The position numbers and the translations under genes are program-made. Under the pieces are notes generated by a model. It was not told where the DNA came from and did not search any database. It was given only the letters and a program-made list of their open reading frames with translations. Of a stretch of 64,000 nucleotides of DNA, positions 22,100-58,277 are shown piece after piece; positions within the stretch are counted from its first letter, which is position 1; each line of letters opens with the position of its first letter. Origin of the DNA: Marsupella aquatica (lineage: Eukaryota; Marchantiophyta); the NCBI GenBank assembly GCA_973895155.1, contig OZ316899.1, positions 8,742,001 to 8,806,000 on the forward strand, in the 5' to 3' direction.

Positions 22100-22509
22100 T
22101 GCCAAAGCTGAGCATAGAATTTTTTTTTCTCATACACTGGCGCATGAACTGACTGTCCACGAATCAAACAAGCTAGATCACAAGCCATCAATGCCATACT
22201 GCGCACTACCCAAAAAGTGATTGTATCCACGACTCATCTTCATGATTTTCTTCCAAACTCTGTGAAGCGTCACCCAACACTTGAGATTAATTGACCCCCA
22301 CCAGAGATCAGCGATCATTCCTGCAGCGAGGCTTCGCATTCCATCAAATCGCCCACATTCACTTTTACGAAGGAAGAGCGCCATAGTCATCCATCCACGG
22401 AATCCACACAAAAATGCTCAAGGCAGCTAAATCCAACATTTATAGCATTTTGAACATTCGACATTGATTTCCAACAGTTCACATTCATAGACTACCCCGG
22501 ATAGACACA

Positions 22510-25500
22510 ATGACCACCGTAGAGAAACTTTTATTTGAGGCATTGTCAATCGATGGGGCCAATTACTTATCGTGGTCCCTGGATATTGAAGCACATCTCA
22601 GCTCCAAATCTCTCCAAGACACGATCACCACAGATGCTGGATGCACTCTTCAAGAGAAGGCGAAGGCCCTCATCCGTCATCACTTAGCAGCCCCATTGAA
22701 GCGACAATACTTGAATCAATACAACCCACACTTACTCTGGGAGGACTTACAATCTTGCTTCGATCACATGAAAACTATATCACTCCCTGCAGCACGCCAC
22801 GATTGGATCAACTTACGAGTTCAAGACCATGCTACAATTGCCAACTACAACAGCGAGTTATTTGTATCACCTCACAGCTAGCAGTGTGCAATCACCCTGT
22901 AGCAGACGAAGAACAAATCGAGAAGACGCTATCGACATTTCATGCTACAAACCTGGTACTCTCGGCACAATACCTTAACATGAACTTTACCAAATATTCT
23001 GAACTAATCGCTTACATGCTATTAGCAGAAAAGCACCAGATCTTGCTCCTTGAAAATGCCAAAACTCGACCACCCGGCAGTGCTGCACCATCAACCAAGA
23101 CCGAGACCCACTTCAACAGAGGAGAAGGCAGCACCAGAGGCAGAGGCAGATGTTTCTATGGCGGTAGAGGACGTTCGACATGAAGAGGACGAGGCGCTTC
23201 GACCGGGGCATGGGCAGGAGCAACGACTGGCAAACATCACCGGGATGAACCTGGAATCGGAGAGGCAACAGAGGAGGAGGCCGTAGCTCCGTCTGCGGCA
23301 AAGGTCGAGGCTACCTCACCTACAACAGAGATAAGTCTGACACTCCCACCTGTTTTAGATGTGGAACTAAAGGTCACACACAAAAAGATTGTCGTGCCCC
23401 TGCCCACTTAGTGAAGCTATATCAAGATAATTTGCATCAACTAGGCCCCGGACGTCACGGAAATTTCCTAGAGGCACCCAATGAACTTGACAAGTACGTA
23501 GTCTCTTCACCCTTACCTGAGGTTCATACTGTTACTTTACAAAGCGACCTCCCTGCCGATCCTGCTCCCACACATTGTATTGTGGACAACAGAACATCCC
23601 ACTTGATACTACGCCACAAGAAATACTTCACCAAGATCATTCGATCCAATCGCCCTGTCACAACCATTACTGGACAGAATCACATTGAAGAGGGCAATGG
23701 CCCAGCCATAGTCCGATTTCCTGGAGGAACAACCATCCGCATTCAATCAGCCATATACGCCCCTACAGCCACCCGCAACTTGATAAGTTTTTGTGATATA
23801 CGGGACAACAACCTACACATCCATACCAGCAAACAAGATCGATAGGAGGTACTGCACATTTTGGCCGAAACTAATACAGGACTCATAATCAAAGAGACCC
23901 TATTAAACCATCCTCCTGGCCTCTATATCACTCACATATATTCATATCACACAAAAAAGGCAACCAGAACACTCACAGACCAATGGCATCTCCGCCTTGG
24001 TCATCCGGGCACCACCATGTACCACATAATCATTCAGGACACAGTCGGCATCCCACTTGGCGTACACCCGTCCCAAAGTAAACAAATCTGCACAGCATGT
24101 TCCCAGGGTAAACTTGTCATCCGCCCCTCCATTGACAAAACCATATATTCTATACCCCGATTCCTTGAACGCCTACATGCCGATGTGTGCGGCCCTATAG
24201 ACCCCCCATCAGGCCCCTTCCGATACTTCCTAGTACTCATTGATGCTTCCTCCAAATGGCCCCAAGTCTCCTTGCTATCAACCAGAAACCTTGTATTTTC
24301 TCGGATACTGTCCAACATACTGAAACTAAGATCACAATTTCCAGATCATCCAATCCGCACCCTGCAAGTCGATAATGCCGGTGAATTCACATCCCGGACA
24401 TTCGACACATACTGCAAAACTGCAGGGATCGATGTTCAATATCCTGTCCCCCGTGTACACTTCCAGAATGGAATAGCTGAGTCCTTAATCAAGTGACTGC
24501 AGATGATAGCCAGACCTTTACTGCTACAGACCAATTTACCTATATCAGCATGGGGTCATGCCATCATACACGCCTCCTCCCTCATCAGATACAGACCATC
24601 TGCCTATAACAAGTACACCCCACACCATTTATTGTTCGGGATCCCACCTGATGTCTCTCACCTTTGCATCTTCGGCTGCTTGGTACTGGTCCCCATTTTG
24701 GGACCCAAACGCACCAAGATGGGCCCATAGAGACAACAGGGGATATATGTAGGATTCGACTCACCATCGATTATTCGGTACTTAGAACCATCTACAGCAG
24801 ATCTATTCAAGGCACGGTTCCTTGATTGTGATTTTATTGAAGATGATTTCCCCAAATTAATGGAGAACCAGACATCAAGTCCCCTTGTCCATACTCCGGA
24901 ATTACAATGGCAGTTAAAACCCCCCTTCCAGCATGACCCACGGACAGTCCAAACCGAAGCAGAAGTACAGAAAATCCTCCACCTTCAACAAATGTTAGAG
25001 AAACTCCCAGACGCCTTTAATGATGCAGCAAATGTCACTCAGTCCTTAACACCAGCTGCCAATGCACCAGCACGAATCCAACCCACTCGACTAGCTACCG
25101 AAGCCCCCCCTAAGGCAAAAAGGGGCAGACCACTAGGCTCGAAAGATAGCCAATCCAGGCAACGCCGGACCACAGCTGTTGTACCTACAGCCCTAAGACC
25201 CACACCTGCACCCCCTGGACCTCAACCAACTTTAGTTAACGACAATGACGAAATAGCCATCCAATATATGCATTCAGGCAAAGTCTGGAAATGAGAAACC
25301 ACTACCATAGATGATGCATTTGCATATATGATATCAGAAGAGATAACCAATGATACTCCAGATCCATTGACAGTAACATAATGTCAATCTCGTCCAGACT
25401 GGCCCCAATGGGAAGCGGCTATTAACTCTGAACTTGACTCTTTGATCAAACGCCAGGTTTTCGGACCAATCACTCCAGCTCCCACCCACAGCCATCTGAC

Positions 25501-27148
25501 CGGCTATAGATTCATCTTCGTCCGAAAGAGAAATGCCAAGGGCGAAGTAGTTAGATATAAGGCCAGACTAGTGGCGAAGGGCTACACCCAAATCCCAGGT
25601 CAAGACTATGACCTGACACATTCCCCAGTGATGGACTCAATTACATACCGCTACATGATAGCGTTTGCTTTACTACACCAGCTAGTCATGCACATCCTGG
25701 ATGTAATAACAGCTTACCTGTATGGCATGCTAGATACCAAAATTTACATGAAAGCTCCTCCAGAGCTTCTCAATAGATTGTCTTTCCACATTCAGGGGGA
25801 GAAGTCAGGCATATCAGTCCAATCACTACGATCTGGCATGATCAAGATGGCTCCTACTGAGCCCTTAATTGTGCAAATTACAAATTCAGGACCTACTGTC
25901 CGCTCTGGTGGGCTATACCCACCACATACTACACAGCAAGTGCCTACTGCACGCAGCAAGAGACCTCCAATGGAATATGCTGTACAAATCTTGCGTTCAA
26001 TGTACGACCTAAAGCAGAGTGGCCGGATGTGGTATAAACGATTCCAAGCTGAAATGTTAGCTTTGGGATTTATAAATGATGAGCTAGCACCCTGTCTATT
26101 TCTGAAATCTGAGGCAGAGGAATTCGTCATAATAGCTATCTATGTAGATGACCTGAATATATTCGGGACACCACAACTCACAGCCCATACACTCAGTATT
26201 CTGAAGGGCACATTCGAAATGAGGGACCTTGGTCCACCTAACTTCTGCCTCGGCATTCAGTTCGACTACCTGCACAATGGTATTCTGATTAGTCAATCTA
26301 CCTACACAGAGAAGATTTTACGACAGTTCAATATGCAAGCAGCTCACCCTGTCAGCACACCAATGGAGCTTCGCTCCTTAGACACTAACAAAGATATGTT
26401 CAGAAGGCGCGGCGAAACATAACCTCTTCTTGGATCAGACAAACCCTACCTCTCTGCCATTGGCGCCCTTATGTATTTGGCTAATCAGACTCGTCCCGAC
26501 ATCTCTTTTGCTGTCAACTTATTGGCCAGACATAGTTCTCAGCCAACCATCCGCCATTGGAATGGGCTGAAAAGGATTTTTCGATACCTGAAGGGCACAG
26601 TCGACGTTGGTCTATTTTTTCCGAAAGATGCTGAAGACAAATTGATTGGATTTGCAGATGCCGGCTACCTCTCTGACCCTGGAGATGCCAAATCACAAAC
26701 AGGGTATGTTTTTCTTCAAGGTGGCACTGCAATTTCGTGGCGAAGCTCCAAGCAAACACTAACCACAACATCCTCTAATCATGCGGAAATCATAGCTCTG
26801 TATGAAGCCTGCAGAGAATGTGTATGGTTACGCAACATGCTCCATCACATCCACAAGCACACTGGTCGCCAACAATTTCAAAAGCCCACTACTATTTACG
26901 AAGACAACCGCCCCTGTGTGGATCAAATTGCTCATGGCTTCATAAAAGGTGACAGAATTAAACACATCTCACCGAAATTCTTTTATACACATGAACAGCA
27001 CGGTGATCAAATTCAGGTCGAATGGATACCCAGCCGAGACAACCGAGCAGACTTATTCACAAAGCCATTACCACCAATTTTGCATAAGGAACATTCATAC
27101 GGCATCGGCATGAGAAGCCTATTCACACTGCACATAGAGCAGACATGA
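22510..27148 (+). pseudogene. Copia B gag-pol polyprotein, broken
   Basis: Gag starts at 22510 (MTTVEKLLFEALSIDGANY). One frameshift lies near 22863 and another near 23185-23330. From 23411 to 27148 all of pol is in one frame, broken by stops at 23843 (TAG), 24494 (TGA), 24728 (TAG), 25292 (TGA), 25379 (TAA) and 26420 (TAA). Visible parts: zinc knuckle CFRCGTKGHTQKDC; a protease site reading VDNRTSH where D-S-G is expected, so inactive; integrase finger (WHLRLGHP...CTAC) and core (HADVCGP, QVDNAGEF); RT start KARLVAKGYTQIPGQDYD; catalytic IYVDDLNIF at about 26140; RNase H end ADLFTKPLPP. RT holds an unusual insertion of about 75 residues (25780-25970) between YMKAPPE and LRSMYDLKQSGRMW. Confidence 0.9.
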
Positions 27149-27563
27149 CCATCGCGATCCGCCTCCATCTTCTGCACGATTATAGAAGACACAGCAGCCA
27201 GTGACCTTCACCGTCTATATGAAAATAACGAAGCATTACACATGGAGACGCAGCGACCCGTCGTCTCCATGCTAAACTCCTTCCCTTCGTAAAAAGACGT
27301 AACATAAGCCAGTTTTAGGTCGCATACCTTAGGAACGCTGCAGCACAATACTCTTAGTTTTCTTTTCTACTCTACGTCTACATTTCAATACGGACCCATG
27401 CAATGTACAGAGTGGTGGTACTCTTTCCCCCAGAAGAAAGCGGGGGGGGGGGGGGGGGTTTAATGAGACCACACCCTCCTTATGGGTACCAAAATAATCC
27501 ACCTAGGGTTAGTATTACTCAAGATGGTTACTTTATTATGCTATTCAAGTAACCAAGGGGGAG
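27149..27563 (+). other. 3' untranslated end of Copia B with 17-G run and purine tract
   Basis: Between the RNase H stop and the 3' LTR. Contains 17 consecutive G at 27442-27458 after AGAAGAAAGC, and the purine tract that primes plus-strand synthesis at 27552-27563. Confidence 0.75.
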
Positions 27564-27763
27564 TGTTGTAAGACGGAGTTAACACTAACCCGAGTCATGG
27601 TATTAGGGTTAGTTAATCCTAACTAACCTAAGCTTAGATTGTTACTAACAACCTAACCACATGTAATAGATCGAGTCCTTAGGGACTCTATAAGGTAATG
27701 GAAGTTGGAGGAAACCTCCAATTGTTGGTGTATGTTCTACTCTCATCTTCTTGTCTCTGAATA
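27564..27763 (+). repeat. 3' LTR of Copia B
   Basis: 200 bp, TGTTGTAAGACGG to TGTCTCTGAATA; 8 differences from the 5' LTR. Confidence 0.93.
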
Positions 27764-27970
27764 GATTTCTCTAGCTTTTCAATAAATTTAATATTGATAG
27801 ATTTTGTCAAGTATTAAAAAGATAATGAGTTTTTAGTTTTACTTTAGCTTTCCAATGAATGACATTGAGAGATTTTATCACAATATTACTAAATAGATCA
27901 CAAGTTTCTAAATCTTGATCTTGAATTTTTTAATGAATCAAATATTGATAACTTTTATCAAATACTAAAG
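27764..27970 (+). repeat. AT-rich degenerate tandem repeat, right of Copia B
   Basis: Continues the 21600-21883 repeat (TTTAGCTTTCCAATGAATG, ATCACAAGTTTCTAAAT), confirming that Copia B split it. It grades into very AT-rich DNA up to 28200. Confidence 0.65.
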
Positions 27971-28234
27971 AGATTTATTATTTAATTTTATAATATAAAA
28001 CCAAAGTGATTTTAATTATATACATTTTTATCGATTGATTTTTTCAAATTTACAAATAATTAAAAAATATAAATATTTTCATATAAAAAACAAAATAAAA
28101 TATATATTTGATAAACATCGAAATGATAATTTTGTTTTACTAAATGATATCTCTTCTTTTGTATTGTAATTTTTTTTTACTTTTAATATTTATGGTATGA
28201 CACCCAAAAATTACGTTACTTTTTACCACTTTTT

Positions 28235-28440
28235 TACCACAAACAAGAATATGTAAGTTTGTTATTATTAAAAATATAATAGTGATTAGTTGTGATGAAT
28301 GTGCACAAAGAGTAATGTGTACATTTGTTATTGTTAAAAATATAATAATTACTGTTTGTGATTAGTTATGATGAATGTTCACATTTATTATTGTTAAAAA
28401 TATGATCATTCCACTAGTTGTGATTTGTGGCTAGTTGTGA
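28235..28440 (+). repeat. Tandem repeat of about 85 bp, degenerate
   Basis: Three imperfect copies with shared blocks GTTATTATTAAAAATATAAT and GATTAGTTGTGATGAATGT. Non-coding. Confidence 0.7.
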
Positions 28441-29392
28441 TGATGTGACTCAACCTCATGACAAAGAATTTGCAAGAGACCCTTAATGGGTCCATAACCA
28501 TGAAAATCAAAACCAAGGCTTCCAAGCACTTTGGAAAAGAAAACTGGCTTCACTGTCAAGAGTCTTGTTCAAGACTTCTAGAAGTTAAGAGTGGAGATCA
28601 GAACCAGCTCTAGTGACGATCACTCACATGCAAATCAGTATTGCTTTACCCAACAAGCGAAATGTCATGACCATTCTACATTTCTTCCAGTTTCCTGCAT
28701 TGTAGTGTACGCACACTTCAATCAAGGTAAACTGCAAAACCGATATCCTTAAGTCTTGTTCACAACTTCTAAGTATATGGTGTCCAGGATCGTTCCATTT
28801 GCCCACTTTGCAAGAAACCAATGAGACGATGTTGTCAGGCAATTATTCGTTCATCCTTCTGCCAAATCTAAAGGTTTGCTTCAAAATAGGAATAAGTTGC
28901 ACGAGTTGGACCACGAGCCAATCAAAACTCTACCACGGGACGACAAAAGTAATACAAATACAATAACACGAGAGCAAAAACAGACGTTAAAAGAAAATTT
29001 TAAAAGGGTGTGCTTACGTCTGCGATCCAGCAATGTACAATGACATAGGCATCTTGAACAATGTCACGGTATATTGAGCATACCCAAGACAAACTTCAAA
29101 TACCATGAATTAAATAGCAGGTCTACTGTGAAGAGATGTGAAGGACAATCGTATTCCACATTGAATTCAAATTCGTGTCATTCACAGATCCGCATGGTAC
29201 CTGCATTTGTGCTACACCCATACTCCTGAGAAACCAAGACTAGAATATATATTGAATTGTCTACATGAAGCCCTTGCCGACAACTAATAAAAGAGAATTT
29301 TCAGAGTGTATCCTGGATGAGCTGAAGAATACTTACAAAGGCTTCAGAAAAATCGAAGCTAACGCTGAAAAACTACAAACGTATTCAGAATT
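28441..29392 (-). other. 3' flank of the BSL gene
   Basis: No separate gene is visible. It should contain the BSL 3' untranslated region on the minus strand; I cannot place the polyadenylation site. Confidence 0.45.
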
Positions 29393-53600
<24,208 letters not shown>

Positions 53601-55024
53601 AGACCTACACAAATTCAGACTTGCAATTTCAAACACCCTGGAAGCATTGTCTAAAAGCAAACATTTTCATCGTGTTCGTCATCTTCGACTGCCTCAGGCT
53701 GCAAGACCAGGCACTTCGATTCGTGCGAGTAGATAGCTGATCCTAAAGTATGCACGTGACCGTAGCAAACTCATTGCGACTCGTTGAGTCATGATTTTGA
53801 CTTCAAGCATCCCCTCCGTGTACACCTTGTAATGGAACACTGGGATCTCAGACTTCAGCACCCAAAAACCCTTCTGAATAATTCATTCGTTCAGGACGCC
53901 GACCCACAGAAACCTGCCAAGAACGGAAACGTCCATAGTGTAGAAGCTAAAACTTTACGAGACTGATGGCTGCCGCTTGTTTGTCACTCTCATCGACATT
54001 CCAGAAGTTCACCATTTTTACCAGCTACAGTGTGGTGAGCTTCCTTTTGTCTGGCCCGATGGAAAAGTACTGGGTGACCCACATAAATAGAGCGAGTGCG
54101 GATAATTTTGGGGAAGTCAGGAAGGTTTGCGAAATTGTATATGTGAATACATGTGTTGCACAAAAGATATTTAGGTGAGAAAAAATGTTATGAGAGAAAT
54201 AAATATTGAGAGAAAACTATGTCAAGGAGAAAAGGAGGGATATGCTCAATAGATCCCCTCCAAGAAATACTTTATTTGATCAGCCCACTCCAGAACTTTT
54301 TTGCCCCAATCAGCCCCTCAATATGGCCCATACCCTTTTCCTCACTGTAACGCCATATTGCACAGTTTTCAGCCTTAGTGGGTGACTTTTCACATTACCC
54401 ATTCAACCATGAAGAACTATGCAGTAACCAGACAAAAAGCAAAGTGACCATGCTAAGATAGATTAGCAACCGGACCACGTAGTTAGAAGTGAAAATCGGG
54501 CGTTTGCACGTCTGCTTGCCACTATCAACATGAGGGTTATCTTATGCTAATGCAAATACATTGACATGAGTGTATTTGATTTGTAAACCGATTTCCGCGC
54601 TTTAGGTTCAAGGTCAAGTGTCATCTTTTGTGGGGGTTCTAGGTAGGATCAACGTTTCTTTCGTGGTTTTACGGAGGTTTTGGGCAGAGACATCATTTAC
54701 TGTTGGCGGCGGGCCATTTTGGTGACGATCGTGTTTGTTGACAATTGAGCTGGTTGATGATCGTGTTTCTTTCGTGGATTTACGGAGGTTTGGGCAGAGG
54801 CATCGTTTACTGTTGGCGGCGGGCCATTTTGGAGATGATCATGTTGGTTGACGATCGTGCTGGTCGACTTCACTCAATTCTGGCAAGTTCCATTTTGCTT
54901 GAGTGATTGTTGTTTCTGGTGGTGTTAGATTGAGAGGATCACTTCTGGTCTTGATTTTCCTGGCCCTCCTGTGAAAATCCATCACCTAGATTGAACTTCT
55001 TCTTTGTGTTTCAACATTCTGTTT
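53601..55024. other. BSL upstream region with short repeats
   Basis: Contains the presumed BSL promoter and 5' leader; no core promoter motif can be assigned. A third TGTGTTGCACAAAAGAT-type purine-rich stretch lies at about 54150-54250. Between 54250 and 54650 I see nothing. Confidence 0.5.
54654..54860 (+). repeat. Tandem duplication with 111-bp period
   Basis: Two near-identical copies beginning GTTTCTTTCGTGG and containing CTGTTGGCGGCGGGCCATTT, at 54654 and 54765. Confidence 0.88.
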
Positions 55025-56138
55025 TCATTTTCCTGCGTGATACAAGTGGATGAATGGGTAATCAATATGCTTGCTCATCGGCAAGGATTCTAGCCAGGAG
55101 TCCACGTCTGGAGTACCACGAGGCACAATGGAAGGAACTGGACCACCAAGGAGATGGGGAGGGGAAGATAATAAGAGCTTAGTGGTACAACAATTTCTTT
55201 TCTTACATCTAAATTTCCTCAACTCGTTCTCTTCTTCGTTTGGTCCAGCTATCATCAGTCCCCATTGCTGAAGCTGGTCTCTACTAACCAATAAAGGTGG
55301 GCCCCAAACCTCCCTCTGGTTGTTGAAGCGGGCTATGTGGGATGGCTTGTGCCTGAAAGGGTGGTCTGCAAGAAGATATTGCTTGTGGCCCTGAAATTTG
55401 ATACTGCCCAAGGAAATGGACTGTTCAGATGTAACACCTGGGCCACATTGTGTGCAACCTAGATATCCCTTTGCTACCTGCCCAGATATCATGCTATGTC
55501 CAGGGTAGTCTGCTATTGATTTAACACACGTTGCACATAGGTTTACCAGGTCCTCAAAGTGCATCATTTGTCATAACTCCATCTGTCCATAGAGTGACCC
55601 ATTCCACCACCGCAGGGGCCAACCAAACATCTATATTTGCACTCACAGTAGAGTTTGGGCCGGGAATCATAAGACTTAAGATCACAAAAAAATGCTTGGT
55701 GGACATCCAAGGTGGGAGATTATAATTTGTCAAAGTGATTGGCCAGCAAGAATACATGTTGTTCTTGTCTCCAAAAGGATTATCACCGTCAAGGCTTAGA
55801 CCAAACCTCACATTTACTTTCTCTGCTGCAAAGTCCGGCCACTTCTCATCTATGTACTTCCAATGGTTGGAATCTCCAACGTGACGTTGCAAACCATCTA
55901 TACTCTTGTGATCAGGGGTCCAAGTCATCATCTTAGAAATGGATGGACACCTATAGAGGCTCTGCCATCTTGGAATGAGAGGGAAAAGCCGTAGGACCTT
56001 AGTAGGTTGAGTTGACTTCCCCGTGTTCTTATATCCGTGCTTTCCGCCGGTAGGGCAAGACGTACAGGCAATCAACACATTGTTTTCAAAGAAGTACATG
56101 GCCATTTGGGCATGCATGGATAGATGTGACATGGGCAA
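55025..56138 (-). pseudogene. CACTA (En/Spm) TNP2-like transposase remnant
   Basis: Two overlapping minus-strand frames, 56138-55554 and 55567-55025, join by one frameshift near 55560. Motifs follow the Transposase_21 (TNP2) order: LRLFPLIPRWQSLYR, KWPDFAAEKVNVRFGLSLDG, DNPFGDKNNMYSCWPITL, YNLPPWM, LSLMIPGPNS, then SIADYPGHSMISGQ, GYLGCTQCG and KQYLLADHPFRH. Only the middle of the family is present; the N-terminal part, the C-terminal part and any CACTA terminal repeats are missing. Confidence 0.88.
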
Positions 56139-56627
56139 TGTGTCACTTACCCTTGGACCAATTAGTAGATTAGGACATATATGGTCATTAGGATTGTATA
56201 CGTGCAGTTAGGAATAGTATGCATAGCAATTTAGCAGTTATGATTAGGCTAGGGATAGGTTAGTCAACATAGTGAGTGTTGATTAAGATGCGCACTATTA
56301 TGTCCATTCATTGTACCATGACAAAGGAGTAAAAGTTTGTAATGGCAAATCACGTTTGGACCAAGTTGAGTACTTCAATTGGGAGATGGCGGCTGCAAGT
56401 ACTCAACAATCTCATGTCCAAAGTCCCTTGCGAGCACCCATAAGAACCCCTTTGGTGGCTTGTCAACTCATTTGCTACCTCGCGCCTTGCCATTGTTGTT
56501 GCCTACTTGACCTATTTGCACATATGCTCAACTGCCACTCAGAGTTGACATTGTTTTCTTCAAGGAAAATTGAAGGATAGTGTGCAATGTAGCGGAATCT
56601 AGTTAGGTGCAATATAAGGTGATGATC
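56139..56627. other. Non-coding flank between CACTA remnant and large palindrome
   Basis: No gene recognised; the frame at 56311-56580 has no domain. Confidence 0.5.
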
Positions 56628-58098
56628 AGGAGCTCTAGTTGTGGAACTTGACTACTTAACACTTAGCTTCGGTGTCGTTGACTCCAACATTGAGCTCCCC
56701 TACGGTCCAATCCCAAAATGTGGCCATCCGGGGAGGACTCAGCATAGGGAGACTTGTGGGCAATGGGGCGTGGCACTGGCAAAGGCAAGGCGCTAAGCTG
56801 GTGACACACACAAAGGACTTAGAGTAGCTGAGGGCTGGTTGGGTAATGGGAAAGGACCGGAATCAGGGTCGACCATCCGGACCCCTGGACGGACTTTGAG
56901 TTCTGAGGGCTTGAGTGAGAGCTCCTCTTGGGCCAAGGCTAATAGTTTACTTCATGCACAACGAACGCTTGGGGCATGAGTTACGGCCCAACCTAGGTTT
57001 GGCAGCTTGGGGCCTTGGGTGACAATGGGTTTTTGAGGCAAGCTTGAGCACTGGGTCGGCCCGATCATAATGAGCTAAGGCAATCCACCTACGGATGCCT
57101 AACTAGAAAATTATGGGCATAGTCAATTGGTGGCTTGCCCAAACATGCGGGTTGGGGTCCAGGTGGGGGGCCAAAATTTGGGAACCAAAGTAGGGCTAGG
57201 GGTGGCAGGTCTCTAGAAGCATATATGAGGGGAGTGGTGTCTCCCTGGGGGCTAAGGGTGAGAGCGCAAGTTGTGAGCCGCGGCAATCGCGACACTAAAG
57301 GAAAACGTCAAACGGAAATGATGATAACTTCCCAACGGGAAGTCCGTTGGAGAACTTCTTGGGTGCGTTAGAAGTCTCTCAAGGAGGACTACATCCTCTA
57401 GAGCTCAGCTGGGTCTAAGGGTGGCATGGATTCTTGGGGTTTGCGGGGGATATCTTGTCCGCTTGCCAAATCCAAAACAACAGCCAAGTCGCATTCAGTC
57501 TCACAAGGGAGCTTGCGTTGGGCAGACAAGGCCAAGTAGGCATGGAGGTTGAGTTCCAAGTGTACTTGGCCCCTAGGATATCACTGGGGTGAGAGCCGGG
57601 AGTTGGTTGTTAGGGTCGAGACTATTCTAGTCCCGGCGTGTTGGGACAAGCTGGAGGACAAGCTACGCTATTTGGGCCATGAGCATGTCATGGGGGCAAG
57701 TTGGTGATGGATAGGTATGACCAGATGCACCCAAAGAGGGACTGTTCTAGAGGAACAGTGGGTGTCGGCTTTGGTTCCAGCTTATGGCAACGGGAGGACC
57801 TATTGTTGACCTACTTACCAAGGTCTGTTGAGCTTGAGTTATGATGCTAGACTTGGGTGGTCTAGATCCTTTTGAGGTTATTTACTGGAGTGTTTGGTTG
57901 CTTGTGCAGACATTGAGGATTGTTGAGCGATGGTCGTGTTAAGGAGCAAGTGCGGCTTCGTATGGGAGGCGTCATAGGTGGTGCTAAGGGCATCAAGTTG
58001 CTTGCTCAAGGAGTTCCGTGGAGTCATTTGGGCATCAAGGGCACTTAGGCATGGTTGTTGGGATTGGTGAGGGCGTTGGGTGGCAAGGTCCACCACTG
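56628..58098 (+). repeat. Left arm of the palindrome, LTR-like, plus orientation
   Basis: Begins near GTTGTGGAACTTGACTACTT and ends at GGTCCACCAC. The outer boundary is approximate; no matching pol lies to its left. Confidence 0.75.
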
Positions 58099-58277
58099 CT
58101 CTCCATAGGAGATAGCGGACCTTCCACAATGAGGAGAAAATGTGGCATGGGGGACAAGCTCTACCAACGGACAAAGAAGGTTAGTATGACCTGTACCGCC
58201 CCGGATTTTGGACCCTGTTTGGGGAGGTACAATCCAAGCTATCAAAGACTGGTATTCTTGCCCCAAGAAGGGTGCAA

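Larger units (their letters stand above)
21884..27763 (+). mobile_element. Copia LTR retrotransposon B (complete ends, coding decayed)
   Basis: LTRs of 200 bp at 21884-22083 and 27564-27763 differ at 8 positions (about 96% identical). Flanks AATTT and GATTT may be a 5-bp target duplication with one change. The internal sequence starts with CGTTATCAGCACGAG as primer-binding region, and a purine tract AACCAAGGGGGAG directly precedes the 3' LTR. The LTR starts TGTTG but ends ATA rather than CA. Gag, zinc knuckle, protease, integrase, RT and RNase H are in Copia order. The short LTRs and primer region resemble the Ale/Retrofit type; Copia C shares them. Confidence 0.93.
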
